A stretch of 64,000 nucleotides of DNA from Kocuria sp. cx-455 (lineage in GTDB: Bacteria; Actinomycetota; Actinomycetes; Actinomycetales; Micrococcaceae), in NCBI RefSeq assembly GCF_014698015.1, contig NZ_JACXBS010000001.1:372001-436000 (forward strand), written 5' to 3'. A model generated the notes under the pieces. It saw nothing but the letters and a program-made list of their open reading frames with translations. It was not told the DNA's origin and did not search any database. This document shows positions 16,198 through 25,735 of the stretch, piece by piece. The first letter of the stretch is position 1, and each line of letters begins with the position of its first letter. A program made the position numbers and the translations under genes.

Positions 16198-17400
16198 TTA
16201 CCCCACGGCATGGGACAGGGGAGCTCGCTGTTCGAGGAGGTGCTGGCCTCGCTCGTAGTCGTCATCGGAGTTGTAGGTGAGCACACCCACGAGCTCGCCG
16301 CGGTCGTCGCCGTACCAGACCACGAACCCGTCCGGCCGCTCACGGAATTCGGCGTTGCTGTAGCCGTCACCCCACGCGGAGTACTTGAGCGTGTGATCGC
16401 CAATGATGCTCCAGAAACCGGGGACCGCATCCCACGGTGTCAGGTCGCTCTGCTCGACCGCCGCATTGTGTCCGGCGATCTCTCCCATGGCCAGCGCGTC
16501 ACCCCAGTGCTCGACCATGATGGGCCTGCCCGCCACGGCATGCTGGGCGAGGGCGCAATCACCCGCGCCCCACACGTTGGGGCCGGCCCTCAAATGCTGG
16601 TCGGTCATGATGCGGCCGTCCTGGACCTCCAGCGGGGAGTCGTCCAGGAATGTTCCTCCCGGGCTCACACCCACTGCGGCGAGGATCAGGTCCGGGTTCA
16701 GTGTGCTCCCGTCGTCGAGTTCCGCCGTCCGCGGTGCCTTGACGGACTCCACTCTGCGACCCGTGCGCACCGTGACACCGGCGGCCTCCAGCCAGGCCTT
16801 GATTCTCGACGACGCCGCCGCGCCCAGCCGTTGCTCCTGCGGCCCGTGCTCCGGTGTCACCAGGGTGACGTCGATGCCGCGTCCGGCCAGGGAGGCGGCG
16901 GCTTCGCAGCCAATGAATCCGGATCCGATCACCAAGGCAGTGTTCGCCGCCCGTGCGGCATTCACCACGGCGCGGGCGTCATCGAGTGAGCGCAGCAGGT
17001 GGATGTCGGCGCTGTCCTGGGCGGTGGGTAAGGGGTTGGAATGCGCGCCGGTGGCTACAATCAGTCGCTCGTATCCCACCGACCAGCGGTGTGATGCCAC
17101 GGTCTGCTGTGCCATGTTCACAGTCGTGACGGAGGTGGCGAGCAGCAGTTCCACGCTGTCCGGAAGGCCCTCACCATTGATTGGGTCACCCGTGGGTTCT
17201 TTCTCGCCGGACAGCACCTCTTTGGACAGGGGTGGTCGTTCGTACGGGCGATCGACGTCTTCCGTGACCATGAGCACGGGGCCCGGCCCACCGGCGTCGA
17301 TGTACGCACGAGCCGCGCTCACACCGGCCGCCCCGCTTCCGATGACCACCAGGGGATAACGCTCGCGAGACGGGGATGAGGAGGCATCCGAAACTGTCAT
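16198..17400 (-). CDS. FAD-dependent NAD(P)H oxidoreductase (ferredoxin-reductase-like)
   Basis: This 400-residue flavoprotein has two dinucleotide folds: VVIGSGAAGVSAA for FAD near the N-terminus and VIGSGFIGCEAAASLAGRG for NAD(P)H near 150. It also has the FAD-contacting GAGDCALAQ. PPLSKEVLSGE is typical of the BphA4/rubredoxin reductase group. It would reduce a small electron carrier, although no ferredoxin or rubredoxin gene is adjacent. The ATG at 17400 lies 40 nt downstream of the marR gene on the same strand, so the two probably form an operon controlled by that regulator. Confidence 0.88.
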   Translation of the reverse strand: MTVSDASSSPSRERYPLVVIGSGAAGVSAARAYIDAGGPGPVLMVTEDVDRPYERPPLSKEVLSGEKEPTGDPINGEGLPDSVELLLATSVTTVNMAQQTVASHRWSVGYERLIVATGAHSNPLPTAQDSADIHLLRSLDDARAVVNAARAANTALVIGSGFIGCEAAASLAGRGIDVTLVTPEHGPQEQRLGAAASSRIKAWLEAAGVTVRTGRRVESVKAPRTAELDDGSTLNPDLILAAVGVSPGGTFLDDSPLEVQDGRIMTDQHLRAGPNVWGAGDCALAQHAVAGRPIMVEHWGDALAMGEIAGHNAAVEQSDLTPWDAVPGFWSIIGDHTLKYSAWGDGYSNAEFRERPDGFVVWYGDDRGELVGVLTYNSDDDYERGQHLLEQRAPLSHAVG

Positions 17401-17440
17401 GGTTCCAGTGTGGTGGCTGCACACGGGGACTGACCAGGGA

Positions 17441-17986
17441 TTACTTGCGTGTTTTGGCGCCGATGACCGTGCGGTGATCCATGATCTTGTCGAGCAGGCT
17501 GATGAGCAGCTCGCGCTCCTGCTCGCTCAGGGCCTGACTCCATTGGTTTTCACGGGCATTCTGCAGCGCGAAGACCTCCTGGATCTTGGTCTGACCCGTG
17601 TCGGTCAGGTGCAGGATGAGGGAGCGGCCGTCCTTTTCGGATGCCCGCTTGATCAGCAAGCCCTTGGCCTCCAAATTGCCCGCGAGATTCGAGACCGCCG
17701 CCCGGCTCATGCCCATGAGCTCGGCGGCGCGATGGGGGGTCAGCGGGCCGGCAACCCACAGTGCGTACAGCATGCGATAGCTGGCCCATGTGCCACCGGC
17801 GGGGCGGTGGATGGAGGACTCGAAGTCGTAGATCACCGACGACGACGCCCGGAACAACGTGACGAACAAACGGTTGGCCGTGATGTCCGATTCCGGGAAC
17901 TCCCGCGCGATGCGTGACGCGGCGGCGTTGGCGAACTGCCAGTAATCCGGGTCTGCCACGGGCGGGGCATCGTCAGGTGTGGGCAT
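17441..17986 (-). CDS. MarR-family transcriptional regulator
   Basis: This 181-residue protein has a winged helix-turn-helix, with LTPHRAAELMGMSRAAVSNL at about 100-119 and the wing KRASEKDGRSLILHLTDTG. MarR proteins repress operons that answer to phenolic or oxidising compounds. It leads the FAD oxidoreductase gene and is divergent from the DUF2243/CtaG-like pair. The gap holds an AT-rich stretch (about 18041-18065), unusual here, which may carry its operator. Confidence 0.88.
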   Translation of the reverse strand: MPTPDDAPPVADPDYWQFANAAASRIAREFPESDITANRLFVTLFRASSSVIYDFESSIHRPAGGTWASYRMLYALWVAGPLTPHRAAELMGMSRAAVSNLAGNLEAKGLLIKRASEKDGRSLILHLTDTGQTKIQEVFALQNARENQWSQALSEQERELLISLLDKIMDHRTVIGAKTRK

Positions 17987-18130
17987 GGTCCAAATTTAGT
18001 GCGGACCCGAGCCGTTCGGGGACTTTCTCCCGGGCGAATAAGTTGTTAGACATTTTATTACCTGGTGGAGTCTCGGCAGGGCACGCCCGAAATGTGTCAC
18101 GTCTTGAACAGCTTGCTGAGGGAATGAACA

Positions 18131-18694
18131 ATGAAGGCAGCAACCCCGTTGTCGCGCCAAGGAGTGTTGGGCATGTCCACCGGTGAACCGAACGCACGAA
18201 ATGAAGCGCGAACGGGACGCGGCGGCGCCGTCGAAACCCGACATGAAGGGCGCCCCGGCAAACGAACCGTGCTGTCAGGGTTGTTGTTCGGCGGCGGCAT
18301 CGCGGCGTCCATCATTGATCTGTTCATCTTTCACCTGGGTCTGCAATGGCACCACTTCTACGACCTGTCCACCTCTGAAGTGGCCCTGGTGTCCGACGGG
18401 TTTTTCCATGCTTTCGGCTGGTTCATCACCGTGTGGGGCCTGTTCTTGCTGGCCGATATCCGGCGCCGCGGCGGCGGGAACTGGAAGCGCTGGACCGGCG
18501 CCGTGGTGCTCGGGATCGGCGCGTTCCAGCTTCTCGACGGAGTGCTCAACCACAAGATCCTCGGCATCCACCAGATCCGCTACGGCGTTGACCTCCTGAT
18601 GTACGACACCGTGTGGATCGGATCCGCGGTCCTGTTCATGGTGATCGGATTGCTGGTGCTGCGCATGACCGGTTCTGGTCGGCGCGCTCGCTGA
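18131..18694 (+). CDS. DUF2243 membrane protein
   Basis: This 187-residue protein has four predicted membrane helices after a charged N-terminal tail of about 45 residues. It carries the DUF2243 hallmarks LQWHHFYDLST, DGFFHAFGW and LNHKILGIHQIR, with many conserved histidines that suggest metal or haem contact. The function is unknown. Members are commonly next to a CtaG-like cytochrome oxidase assembly protein, as here with an 8-nt gap. The ATG at 18131 follows GAGGGA; an internal ATG at 18173 is an alternative. Confidence 0.85.
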   Translation: MKAATPLSRQGVLGMSTGEPNARNEARTGRGGAVETRHEGRPGKRTVLSGLLFGGGIAASIIDLFIFHLGLQWHHFYDLSTSEVALVSDGFFHAFGWFITVWGLFLLADIRRRGGGNWKRWTGAVVLGIGAFQLLDGVLNHKILGIHQIRYGVDLLMYDTVWIGSAVLFMVIGLLVLRMTGSGRRAR

Positions 18695-18702
18695 AAGCCG
18701 CC

Positions 18703-19515
18703 ATGCACTCCCACGACTCCCCGCAAACACCTGTCCTTGACGACTGGCTCGCCTTCGAGGTGCTCGTTGCCGCCCTGCTGGTCGCCGCGGCGGCCGGTTA
18801 TGCCTGGGCCCTGCGGGCGGGGAGGCACCGAAGCGGGCGGACGCTGCTGCGGACCGTCATGTTCTACGCCGGGCTGACGTGCGCTGGCGTGAGCCTGATC
18901 GGTCCGTTGGTGCAGGCAGCTCACGGGAGCTTCACCGCACACATGGCAGGGCACCTGTCGCTCGGCATGATGGCCCCGCTGCTACTGGTGCTGTCGGCCC
19001 CGGTGAGCCTGCTGTTGCGCGGTCTTTCGGTACGGCGAGCGCGTGCCGTGTCTCGCGTCCTGCGTTCGCCCTACGTCCGGGTGATCACGCACCCGGTGGT
19101 GGCCGCGCTCCTGAATGCCGGGGGATTGTGGGTGCTGTACACGACCCCGTTGTTTCATGCGATGCATGCTTCCGTGTGGTGGCACGCCCTGGTTCACACG
19201 CACATCTTCCTGGCGGGATATGTGTTCACGGCGTCCATGGTGGGTGTGGACCCGGATCCGCACCGGGCGCCGTTCACCCTTCGGGCGGGCGTGCTGATTG
19301 CGTTCATCGCGGCGCATTCCATCCTGGCCAAGTGGCTGTACGCGCATCCGCCCATGGGTGTGGAGACCGCTGACGCGCAGTTGGGCGCCCAGCTCATGTA
19401 TTACGGCGGCGATGCCGTGGATGTGCTGCTCATCGTGTTGCTGTTTGCCGGGTGGTATAGGGCGACAAAGCCGCGGGCCACCTCACTGGCGGGTATGCGA
19501 ACGGCGCGGTCGTAG
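18703..19515 (+). CDS. CtaG-like cytochrome c oxidase assembly protein
   Basis: This 270-residue membrane protein of the caa3-type CtaG family has about seven helices and the histidine-rich motifs AHMAGHLSLGMMAPLLLV and WWHALVHTHIFLAGYVF, which are thought to handle copper for cytochrome oxidase. It sits right behind the DUF2243 gene and is probably translated with it. The start at 18703 has little Shine-Dalgarno sequence, consistent with coupling to the preceding stop at 18694. Confidence 0.85.
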   Translation: MHSHDSPQTPVLDDWLAFEVLVAALLVAAAAGYAWALRAGRHRSGRTLLRTVMFYAGLTCAGVSLIGPLVQAAHGSFTAHMAGHLSLGMMAPLLLVLSAPVSLLLRGLSVRRARAVSRVLRSPYVRVITHPVVAALLNAGGLWVLYTTPLFHAMHASVWWHALVHTHIFLAGYVFTASMVGVDPDPHRAPFTLRAGVLIAFIAAHSILAKWLYAHPPMGVETADAQLGAQLMYYGGDAVDVLLIVLLFAGWYRATKPRATSLAGMRTARS

Positions 19516-19539
19516 GTTCGTGGCGGGCGCGTGCGGGAG

Positions 19540-20034
19540 CTATCGCACCATGCGAATGGTCTGCAGACCATTGGAGGAGCTGTCGATCCGTTCGGCACCG
19601 TCCGGCTCGAATCCGTTCTTCTCATAGAAGCGGCGCGCCCGTGGATTGTCCTTGGCCATCCATAACTGCGAGGGCTGATCGCCTAGTGAGGCGTCCAGGA
19701 GCTCCTGCCCGGCTCCCGTGCCATGGAATTCTTTGAGGACATACAGCATGAAGAGCTGGACGTCCCGCACGTCATCCGCATCCTGCGGGTGAGCGGCCAT
19801 GGACAATCCGATGATGCGATTATCGGCTTCCGCTACCCAGGGGAACATGTCGTGACCGTGGTTGTCGACGATGGCCTGCCAGGTGCGGCGTCGGGATTCC
19901 CAGGCGGTGTCACCGAGGAATGCATCGGGTAGCTGACCCGCGTAGGTTTCCTGCCAGCTCCGGAGGTGAACGTCGGCCAGCGACTCAATATCAGCAGGTT
20001 CAGGGCGTCGCACAGTGATCGGTGGAGCACTCAT
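19540..20034 (-). CDS. GNAT-family N-acetyltransferase
   Basis: This 164-residue acetyltransferase begins ITVRRPEPADIESLADVHLRSW, has the acetyl-CoA pyrophosphate loop KEFHGTGAGQELL and ends with NPRARRFYEKNGFEPDG. The substrate is unknown; a small molecule or protein amine is expected. It is transcribed alone and convergent with the CtaG-like gene. Confidence 0.88.
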   Translation of the reverse strand: MSAPPITVRRPEPADIESLADVHLRSWQETYAGQLPDAFLGDTAWESRRRTWQAIVDNHGHDMFPWVAEADNRIIGLSMAAHPQDADDVRDVQLFMLYVLKEFHGTGAGQELLDASLGDQPSQLWMAKDNPRARRFYEKNGFEPDGAERIDSSSNGLQTIRMVR

Positions 20035-20252
20035 GGTTCGACGCTAGAAGACGGTCCCGGGGGCGGAGCAACCGGAGGGGTGTCGAGTGGCGACCCCGGC
20101 GTCGTGTTCGGGGCCGGGTGTGCGCAGGGTGAAGGCTGGCGGGTTCATGGCCCCATGGTATTGCCGTGGCGGGTGCGTATTAATGTCCGAGGGTGCGTTT
20201 ACTGTGGTTCACATCTCACCCGCGACAGCGCAGCGTTCAGCCAGGAGCCAGT

Positions 20253-21362
20253 ATGAAGATCACCGGAGCAGTCCTAGAAGAGATCGGCCTGGAGCGGCCC
20301 TACGCGCAGTCCAAGCCGTTGCAGATCACGGAGTTGGAGTTGGCTGATCCCGGCCCGGACGAGGTGCTGATCCGCGTGCGAGCCGCGGGTCTGTGTCACT
20401 CGGATCTGTCCGTGGTGGACGGGAACCGGGTGCGGCCCACACCCATGTTGCTGGGGCATGAGGCCTCGGGCGTGGTCGAGAAAACCGGAGCGAACGTCAC
20501 GGACCTAGCCGTGGGGGAGCAGGTCACCACGGTGTTCCTGCCCCGCTGTGGCGAATGCAAGAACTGCCTCACGGACGGGAAACTGCCGTGCATCCCGGGC
20601 ACCGCCGCCAACAACGACGGCGTGCTCATGGGCGGACACGTGCGGCTCCACCGAGCGGGCGAGGCTGTCCGTCACCATCTGGGGGTGTCCGGGTTCGCCA
20701 CGCACGCCGTGCTCAACCGTCAGTCGGTGGTGCCGATCGGAGACGACGTTCCCGCCGACGTCGCTGCCGTCCTGGGCTGTGCCGTGCTCACCGGCGGCGG
20801 CGCCGTCCTGAATGCAGGCCAACTCGATGACGGGGACTCCGTAATGGTCGTGGGTCTCGGCGGCGTGGGAATGGCGGCGCTCATCACGGCCGTTTCTCTT
20901 GCCAAGGGCAAGGTCATCGGGGTGGACGCCAACGCGGAGAAACTCGCACGCGCCACGGAACTGGGTGCGGACGAGGTCTACACGCCCGCGCAAGTGGCCG
21001 ACCGGGGCATCAAGGCCCCCGTGGTGATCGAGGCGGCCGGGCACCCTAAGGCGTTCGAGACCGCAGTGAGCGCTACGGAGGTGGGCGGCACCACGGTGAC
21101 CGTGGGATTGCCCTCCCCTGATGCCCGTTCCAGCATCTCCCCGCTCGTGCTGACCGCGGAGGCCCGCACGATCAAGGGCTCCTACTTGGGTTCGGCCGTG
21201 CCCTCCCGGGATATTCCGATTTACGCGCAGTTGTGGCGAGAGGGAAAGCTGCCCGTCGAAGAGCTGATCTCGGGCCGGATCGCGCTGTCGGAGATCAACA
21301 GCTCGCTCGACCTGCTCGCGGACGGTCAGGCCGTGCGGCAGGTGATCATGATGACGGAGTAA
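20253..21362 (+). CDS. Zinc-dependent alcohol dehydrogenase
   Basis: This 369-residue medium-chain dehydrogenase has catalytic zinc ligands in AAGLCHSDLS and GHEASG, a complete structural zinc site CGECKNCLTDGKLPC, and the NAD fold VVGLGGVGMAALITA. It resembles the class III-like (AdhC/MscR-type) enzymes, which oxidise primary alcohols or thiol adducts. The start at 20253 follows AGGAG. It is convergent with the hydroxyisobutyrate-type dehydrogenase gene, only 15 nt apart. The 218-nt upstream gap shows no obvious regulatory site. Confidence 0.9.
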   Translation: MKITGAVLEEIGLERPYAQSKPLQITELELADPGPDEVLIRVRAAGLCHSDLSVVDGNRVRPTPMLLGHEASGVVEKTGANVTDLAVGEQVTTVFLPRCGECKNCLTDGKLPCIPGTAANNDGVLMGGHVRLHRAGEAVRHHLGVSGFATHAVLNRQSVVPIGDDVPADVAAVLGCAVLTGGGAVLNAGQLDDGDSVMVVGLGGVGMAALITAVSLAKGKVIGVDANAEKLARATELGADEVYTPAQVADRGIKAPVVIEAAGHPKAFETAVSATEVGGTTVTVGLPSPDARSSISPLVLTAEARTIKGSYLGSAVPSRDIPIYAQLWREGKLPVEELISGRIALSEINSSLDLLADGQAVRQVIMMTE

Positions 21363-21376
21363 ACCCGACGCGGCTC

Positions 21377-22297
21377 TCAGGCCTGCTCCGGGTTCCAGCC
21401 CTTGATCTTCCCGTCCGGTGCCGCGTACTTGGCTATGAGGCTGCAGTCCAGGTTTTCGTAGCCCTCCGTGATGAGTTGCTCGAACCGCTGTGCGGCCAGC
21501 CGCGCCGCCGGCAGGTCAACCCCCGTCTGTTCCCCAGCGGCCAGCGCGAGGCCGGCGTCCTTGGCGGCGAGCGCGGCGGAGAACGTGGCCTTGAAATTGT
21601 TGTTGGCCGGCGCTGAATCCACGATTCCCGGGACCGGGTACCAGGTCTGCAAGGCCCAGGAGTTGCCCGATGACACCGAGGCAATGTCCCAGAACACTTG
21701 GGGGTCCAGGCCCAGCCGATCGGCCAGCACCGAGCCTTCCGCGCAGGCCTCCAGGCTGATGAACAGCATCATGTTGTTCACGATTTTCGCGGCCTGGCCG
21801 GTTCCCGCCTCCCCGGTGTGGACGATACGCCCGGCCATGGGGTCGATGAATTCCTTGGCTTTCTCGACCGTGTCGGTTTCACCGCCCACCATGAACGTCA
21901 GGGTTCCGGCCGCCGCGCCGCTGATGCCGCCGGATACCGGAGCATCCACGAAGTCCAATCCCGCCCCGGCAGCGGCCTTGTGCAGCTCGACCGCGGTTTC
22001 CACGTCGATGGTTGAACTGTCAATGAGTAGGGCGTCCTTGGGTGCGAGCGCAAGGACACCGCGGTCTCCCAGGTAGACGGCCCGGGAATGCTCACCCTTG
22101 GGCAGCATGGTGAAAACGACCTGCGCTCCGTCCAGAACGTCCTCGATCGAATCGCAGGTCGTCACCCCGTGGGATCGGGCCTCAACCATGGCCTGCTTGA
22201 TGAGGTCGAAACCACGGACGTCGTGGCCCGCCTTGACGAGGTTGGCGGACATGGGTCCGCCCATGCGTCCCAGGCCGATCCAGCTGATGGTGGTCAT
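21377..22297 (-). CDS. 3-hydroxyisobutyrate dehydrogenase-type beta-hydroxyacid dehydrogenase
   Basis: This 306-residue protein has the N-terminal Rossmann motif GLGRMGGPMSANLVKAG, the substrate loop APVSGGISGAAAGTLTFMVGG and the catalytic lysine in AAKIVNNMML. The family oxidises 3-hydroxyisobutyrate (valine breakdown), tartronate semialdehyde or related acids. No valine-catabolism partners such as an acyl-CoA dehydrogenase or mmsA are present, so the substrate is uncertain. The MHS transporter 33 nt upstream on the same strand may import it. Confidence 0.88.
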   Translation of the reverse strand: MTTISWIGLGRMGGPMSANLVKAGHDVRGFDLIKQAMVEARSHGVTTCDSIEDVLDGAQVVFTMLPKGEHSRAVYLGDRGVLALAPKDALLIDSSTIDVETAVELHKAAAGAGLDFVDAPVSGGISGAAAGTLTFMVGGETDTVEKAKEFIDPMAGRIVHTGEAGTGQAAKIVNNMMLFISLEACAEGSVLADRLGLDPQVFWDIASVSSGNSWALQTWYPVPGIVDSAPANNNFKATFSAALAAKDAGLALAAGEQTGVDLPAARLAAQRFEQLITEGYENLDCSLIAKYAAPDGKIKGWNPEQA

Positions 22298-22330
22298 GGT
22301 CGTTTTCCTTTCGACGGGTTCCCGCTCGGG

Positions 22331-23731
22331 TCAGGAGTCGGTGAGTGCCGCGCGTTCCTGCTCCAGGCGGCGTCGGTCTTCGGCATCGACGGACTGCAAG
22401 GAAATGCCCTTGGTCTCGCGCAAGGTGGCAACGGCGATCAGCGTGATGAGGCACGCGATTGAGATGTAAATGGAAATGGGGACCCAGGAATCGAACTGGC
22501 GCAGCAGGGCGGTGGCGATGATGGGCGCCAAGGAACCGGCAACGATCGAGGTGACCTGGTAGCCCAGGGAAACACCCGAATACCGCATGCGGGTGGGGAA
22601 CATCTCGGCCATGATGGCGGGCTGGCCGGCGTACATGAAGGCGTGGATGACCAGGCCCAGAACGACGGCGGCAAGGATGACCCAGTCGTTCTGGGTGTCG
22701 AACATGGGGAACGCGATGAACGACCATACGATGCCCAGCACCGCGCCCGCGGCGTACACGGGGCGACGGCCGATCCTGTCCGTGAACCGCCCCATGAGGG
22801 GAACCAGGATCGCGTGGATGATGTGCGCGACCAGCAGCAGCAACAAGATGTTGGAGGTGTCCATCTTCAACTGCGTGGACAAGTACGTGATCGAGAACGT
22901 GACCACGATGTAGTAGAGGATGTTCTCCGCGAAACGCAAGCCCATGGCACCGAACACGCCGCGCGGGTAGTGGCGGAAGACCTCGGCCACGCCGTACGCG
23001 GCGCCCTTGGCCTCAATGACTTCTTCCTGGGTCTCCTTGAAAATTGCTGCGTCCGTGACGTGCGTGCGGATGTAGTAGCCGACAATCACAATGACCACGG
23101 ACAACCAGAAGCCCACGCGCCAACCCCAGGAGAGGAACTGCTCGTCCGACAGGGTGCGGGAGAGGATCAACAGCACGATAGTGGCGAGCAAGTTGCCCAG
23201 GGGGACCGCAGCCTGCGGCCAGCTAGCCCAGAATCCGCGTTCCTTGTTCGGGGAATGTTCCGCCACGAGCAGCACGGCGCCGCCCCATTCACCGCCCACG
23301 GCGAAGCCCTGCGCGAAGCGCAAAATTACGAGCAGCGTGGGCGCCCAATAGCCGACCTGGTGGAAGGTGGGCAGGCAGCCCATGAGGAAGGTTGCGGCGC
23401 CCACCAGGATGATGGCCACCTGGAGCAGATGCTTGCGACCGAACTTGTCGCCGAAGTGACCGAAGACGATGCCACCCAGGGGGCGGGCGATGAAGCCGAC
23501 CGCGTAGATGAGGAAGGCCTTGATGATGCCATCCAGGGGGTTACCCGTGTCCACGAAGAACAGCGGGCCGAAGACCAGCGTGGAGGCCGTCGCGAAAAGG
23601 AAGAACTCGTACCACTCGACCACCGTGCCGGCCATTGAGGCGGCCACGACCTTCTTGAGCCCGCCGCGGTTCTCCGGGGTGTCGTTCGGATCGACTTCGA
23701 TTGTGAGGTCAGCCCGGTCCGCAGTGCTCAT
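22331..23731 (-). CDS. MHS-family MFS transporter
   Basis: This 466-residue metabolite:H+ symporter has twelve helices, the TM1 signature GTVVEWYEFFLFATAS, GHFGDKFGRKHLL between TM2 and TM3, and RFAQGFAVGGEWGGAVLLVAE in TM4. These are all typical of ShiA/KgtP/ProP-like carriers of organic acids. The start at 23731 has AAGGAGAACCCC upstream. It is first in a two-gene operon with the hydroxyacid dehydrogenase, suggesting a hydroxyacid substrate. Confidence 0.9.
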   Translation of the reverse strand: MSTADRADLTIEVDPNDTPENRGGLKKVVAASMAGTVVEWYEFFLFATASTLVFGPLFFVDTGNPLDGIIKAFLIYAVGFIARPLGGIVFGHFGDKFGRKHLLQVAIILVGAATFLMGCLPTFHQVGYWAPTLLVILRFAQGFAVGGEWGGAVLLVAEHSPNKERGFWASWPQAAVPLGNLLATIVLLILSRTLSDEQFLSWGWRVGFWLSVVIVIVGYYIRTHVTDAAIFKETQEEVIEAKGAAYGVAEVFRHYPRGVFGAMGLRFAENILYYIVVTFSITYLSTQLKMDTSNILLLLLVAHIIHAILVPLMGRFTDRIGRRPVYAAGAVLGIVWSFIAFPMFDTQNDWVILAAVVLGLVIHAFMYAGQPAIMAEMFPTRMRYSGVSLGYQVTSIVAGSLAPIIATALLRQFDSWVPISIYISIACLITLIAVATLRETKGISLQSVDAEDRRRLEQERAALTDS

Positions 23732-23955
23732 GGGGTTCTCCTTATGGATCAAAACTGTGACCGCGATCACGGCGCATTGGGTCAAACCTACTGCCCGTTG
23801 AGGGCTTGCTCAATGACCGACGGCTCTCCGGGTCGCGCCGCAGTGTGAGGGGAGGGACGTGCAGACATCGAGCTCGAATTCTGCGATTCCCTCCCCGGAG
23901 ATTGGACCGGTGCAGTTGCCTCACATCACGCTGCACATCCGCACGTCGAGCATCC

Positions 23956-25482
23956 TCAGGAGCCGGCCACCAGGGCGTCGTACACGCGCTCGAACCGCTC
24001 GTGGACACCGCGGTAGTACTCGCGGTTGTCGTCCTCGGGCGAGTAGGTGCCCGCGGGATCGTGAACGGCTCGTTCCACGTCCGGGGCCAGCGATTCCAGC
24101 ATCAGCAGTGCGGTGCCGCGGGCCGTGGAGCGCTTCATGACCTGGTGGATCACGGGTTTGCCCAGATAGTCGCCCAGGATCTGCAACCAGGACGGCAGAT
24201 CCTGGGTCACGCTACCGGCAGCCACAATCTTCTCGACATCCCTGGCGGCTTCTTCCATCTCATCGGCAACGCGCCGGTAGGACGCCGCAATGCCCTCCAG
24301 CATGCCGCGGGCCATGGCGGAGGCATCGGTGGAGGCGGAGACATCCACGAACGCAGTCCGTGCGCTGCCGGCCCACCCGGTGGATCGCTCGCCGGTCAGG
24401 AAGGGCAGCACCCCCGGTGTCGTGGCAGACACGGTTGCCGCGGCAATGTCGTCCAGGCTGGCACCGTCCAGCCGCAGGGTGTCCTTGAGCCAGCTGACGG
24501 CACGGCCCACATCATTGAGGGCACCACCCAGCAAGCATCGCGACGAGTCGATCCGATAGCACCACAGCCCCGGTGGAATGTTGTTCGGCCGGTGATGCAA
24601 GAGCACGCGCATGGCCCCGGAGGTGGCAGCGGAAACGACCATGGTCCGTTCATCGTCTCCACCCACGCCAACATTGGCGCACAACCCGTCCGCCACCGGG
24701 GCGTACCACTGCGCGTCGGACAGGCCTTCCCAGCGGGAGGTTCGTTCCGGGCTCACATCGGGTAGCGGCTGGTCGGGGTCGAGGATGGGGGACAGAACGT
24801 CCTGGCTGATCCCCGCTGCCTTGAGCATGCGCTGATCCCAGTTGCCGGAGCGTCGGTTGAGCAGGCCGGTCCACGCGGCGGTGGCGGTCCCCGCGGCCGT
24901 GGTCCCCAGTAGTTTCAACCACACATATTCCCCGATGGACATCCAGCGAGTGGCTTCCGCCATGAGCTCGGGCTGGGTCTCGGCCAGCCAGCGGAACCGC
25001 GGTGCCAGGTAGCTCGTGTGCAGCCGCGCGCCCACGATGTCCTGCACGTCTCGCTCGTCCAATTCCTCCCGCAGCTGGGCGAGCTGCGGCGCACAGCGCG
25101 AATCCGCGTACGTGAAGCACGGGGTGATCGCATCCCCCTGGGCGGCCACGCCCACCAGAGATGAGGCAAACGTGTCCAGGCCGACGCCGCGCACTCGCCC
25201 GGCGAGTTCGGGCCGGTCACACACCAGATCCAGGATTTCGGTCAGTTCCTCGACCACTTGGTCCGGGTCGATCACGGAGGCGCCGTCCGAGGAGGTGGTG
25301 AAGGAATGGGAGACCTTGTGCCGGTAGCCACGCACCGGGGTTCCGGTGGCATCGTGGAGAGAACCACGGCTTGCCGTGGAACCCACGTCCAGCGCCATGA
25401 CCAGCGGATCCACCGCCTTCTTGAGTTCAACGGCGAAATCCACCGTGTCATCCGGGCGCGGCGTGTCCTTGCCTTTGGCCAT
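23956..25482 (-). CDS. FGGY-family carbohydrate kinase, gluconokinase-like
   Basis: This 508-residue kinase begins with the phosphate loop LVMALDVGSTASRGSLHD, has a central region with WTGLLNRRSGNWD that resembles gluconokinases, and has the C-terminal ATPase motif VAAGSVTQDLPSWLQILGD where FGGY members normally read GGGAxS. It would phosphorylate a sugar or sugar acid in the cytoplasm. No gluconate transporter is adjacent. The start at 25482 has AGGAGGAATC before it. The gap 23732-23955 towards the MHS gene shows nothing recognisable. Confidence 0.85.
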   Translation of the reverse strand: MAKGKDTPRPDDTVDFAVELKKAVDPLVMALDVGSTASRGSLHDATGTPVRGYRHKVSHSFTTSSDGASVIDPDQVVEELTEILDLVCDRPELAGRVRGVGLDTFASSLVGVAAQGDAITPCFTYADSRCAPQLAQLREELDERDVQDIVGARLHTSYLAPRFRWLAETQPELMAEATRWMSIGEYVWLKLLGTTAAGTATAAWTGLLNRRSGNWDQRMLKAAGISQDVLSPILDPDQPLPDVSPERTSRWEGLSDAQWYAPVADGLCANVGVGGDDERTMVVSAATSGAMRVLLHHRPNNIPPGLWCYRIDSSRCLLGGALNDVGRAVSWLKDTLRLDGASLDDIAAATVSATTPGVLPFLTGERSTGWAGSARTAFVDVSASTDASAMARGMLEGIAASYRRVADEMEEAARDVEKIVAAGSVTQDLPSWLQILGDYLGKPVIHQVMKRSTARGTALLMLESLAPDVERAVHDPAGTYSPEDDNREYYRGVHERFERVYDALVAGS

Positions 25483-25672
25483 GATTCCTCCTGCTCCGTT
25501 GCAATGGGCGGTGGCTCCAGTCTATGGACCGGGTCTGCATGCAAGGTGGGACCAACTCACGGGGGTGATGCGTGGAACTGAACGGAGCGGCGTCGGCGTA
25601 TCAAATCTTGAGATGCATGCCCGTTATGTGGATAGCGTCGAGGGCCGCGCGTATTCTTAAAAGAACGACTCT

Positions 25673-25712
25673 TTCGGGTTGCGGCATCCATCGAGCCGCG
25701 CGAGAACCCGAA
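25673..25712 (+). promoter_or_regulatory. Nested hairpin in the ilvD leader
   Basis: TTCGGGTT (25673-25680) pairs with AACCCGAA (25705-25712), and inside it GCGGC (25681-25685) pairs with GCCGC (25695-25699). The hairpin ends 11 nt before the GGAAGGAG ribosome binding site of ilvD, a position suited to control of translation or attenuation. It matches no riboswitch class I know. Confidence 0.45.
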
Positions 25713-25735
25713 TCACATCTTGGGAAGGAGTCACT

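Noticed and set aside
22643..23638. Plus-strand open frame of 331 codons
   Set aside because: Antisense of the MHS transporter, with no ribosome binding site and no recognisable domain.
25613..25660. Possible 15-codon leader peptide before ilvD
   Set aside because: It has only two valines and no leucine or isoleucine run, and no ribosome binding site, so attenuation by a leader peptide is not supported.
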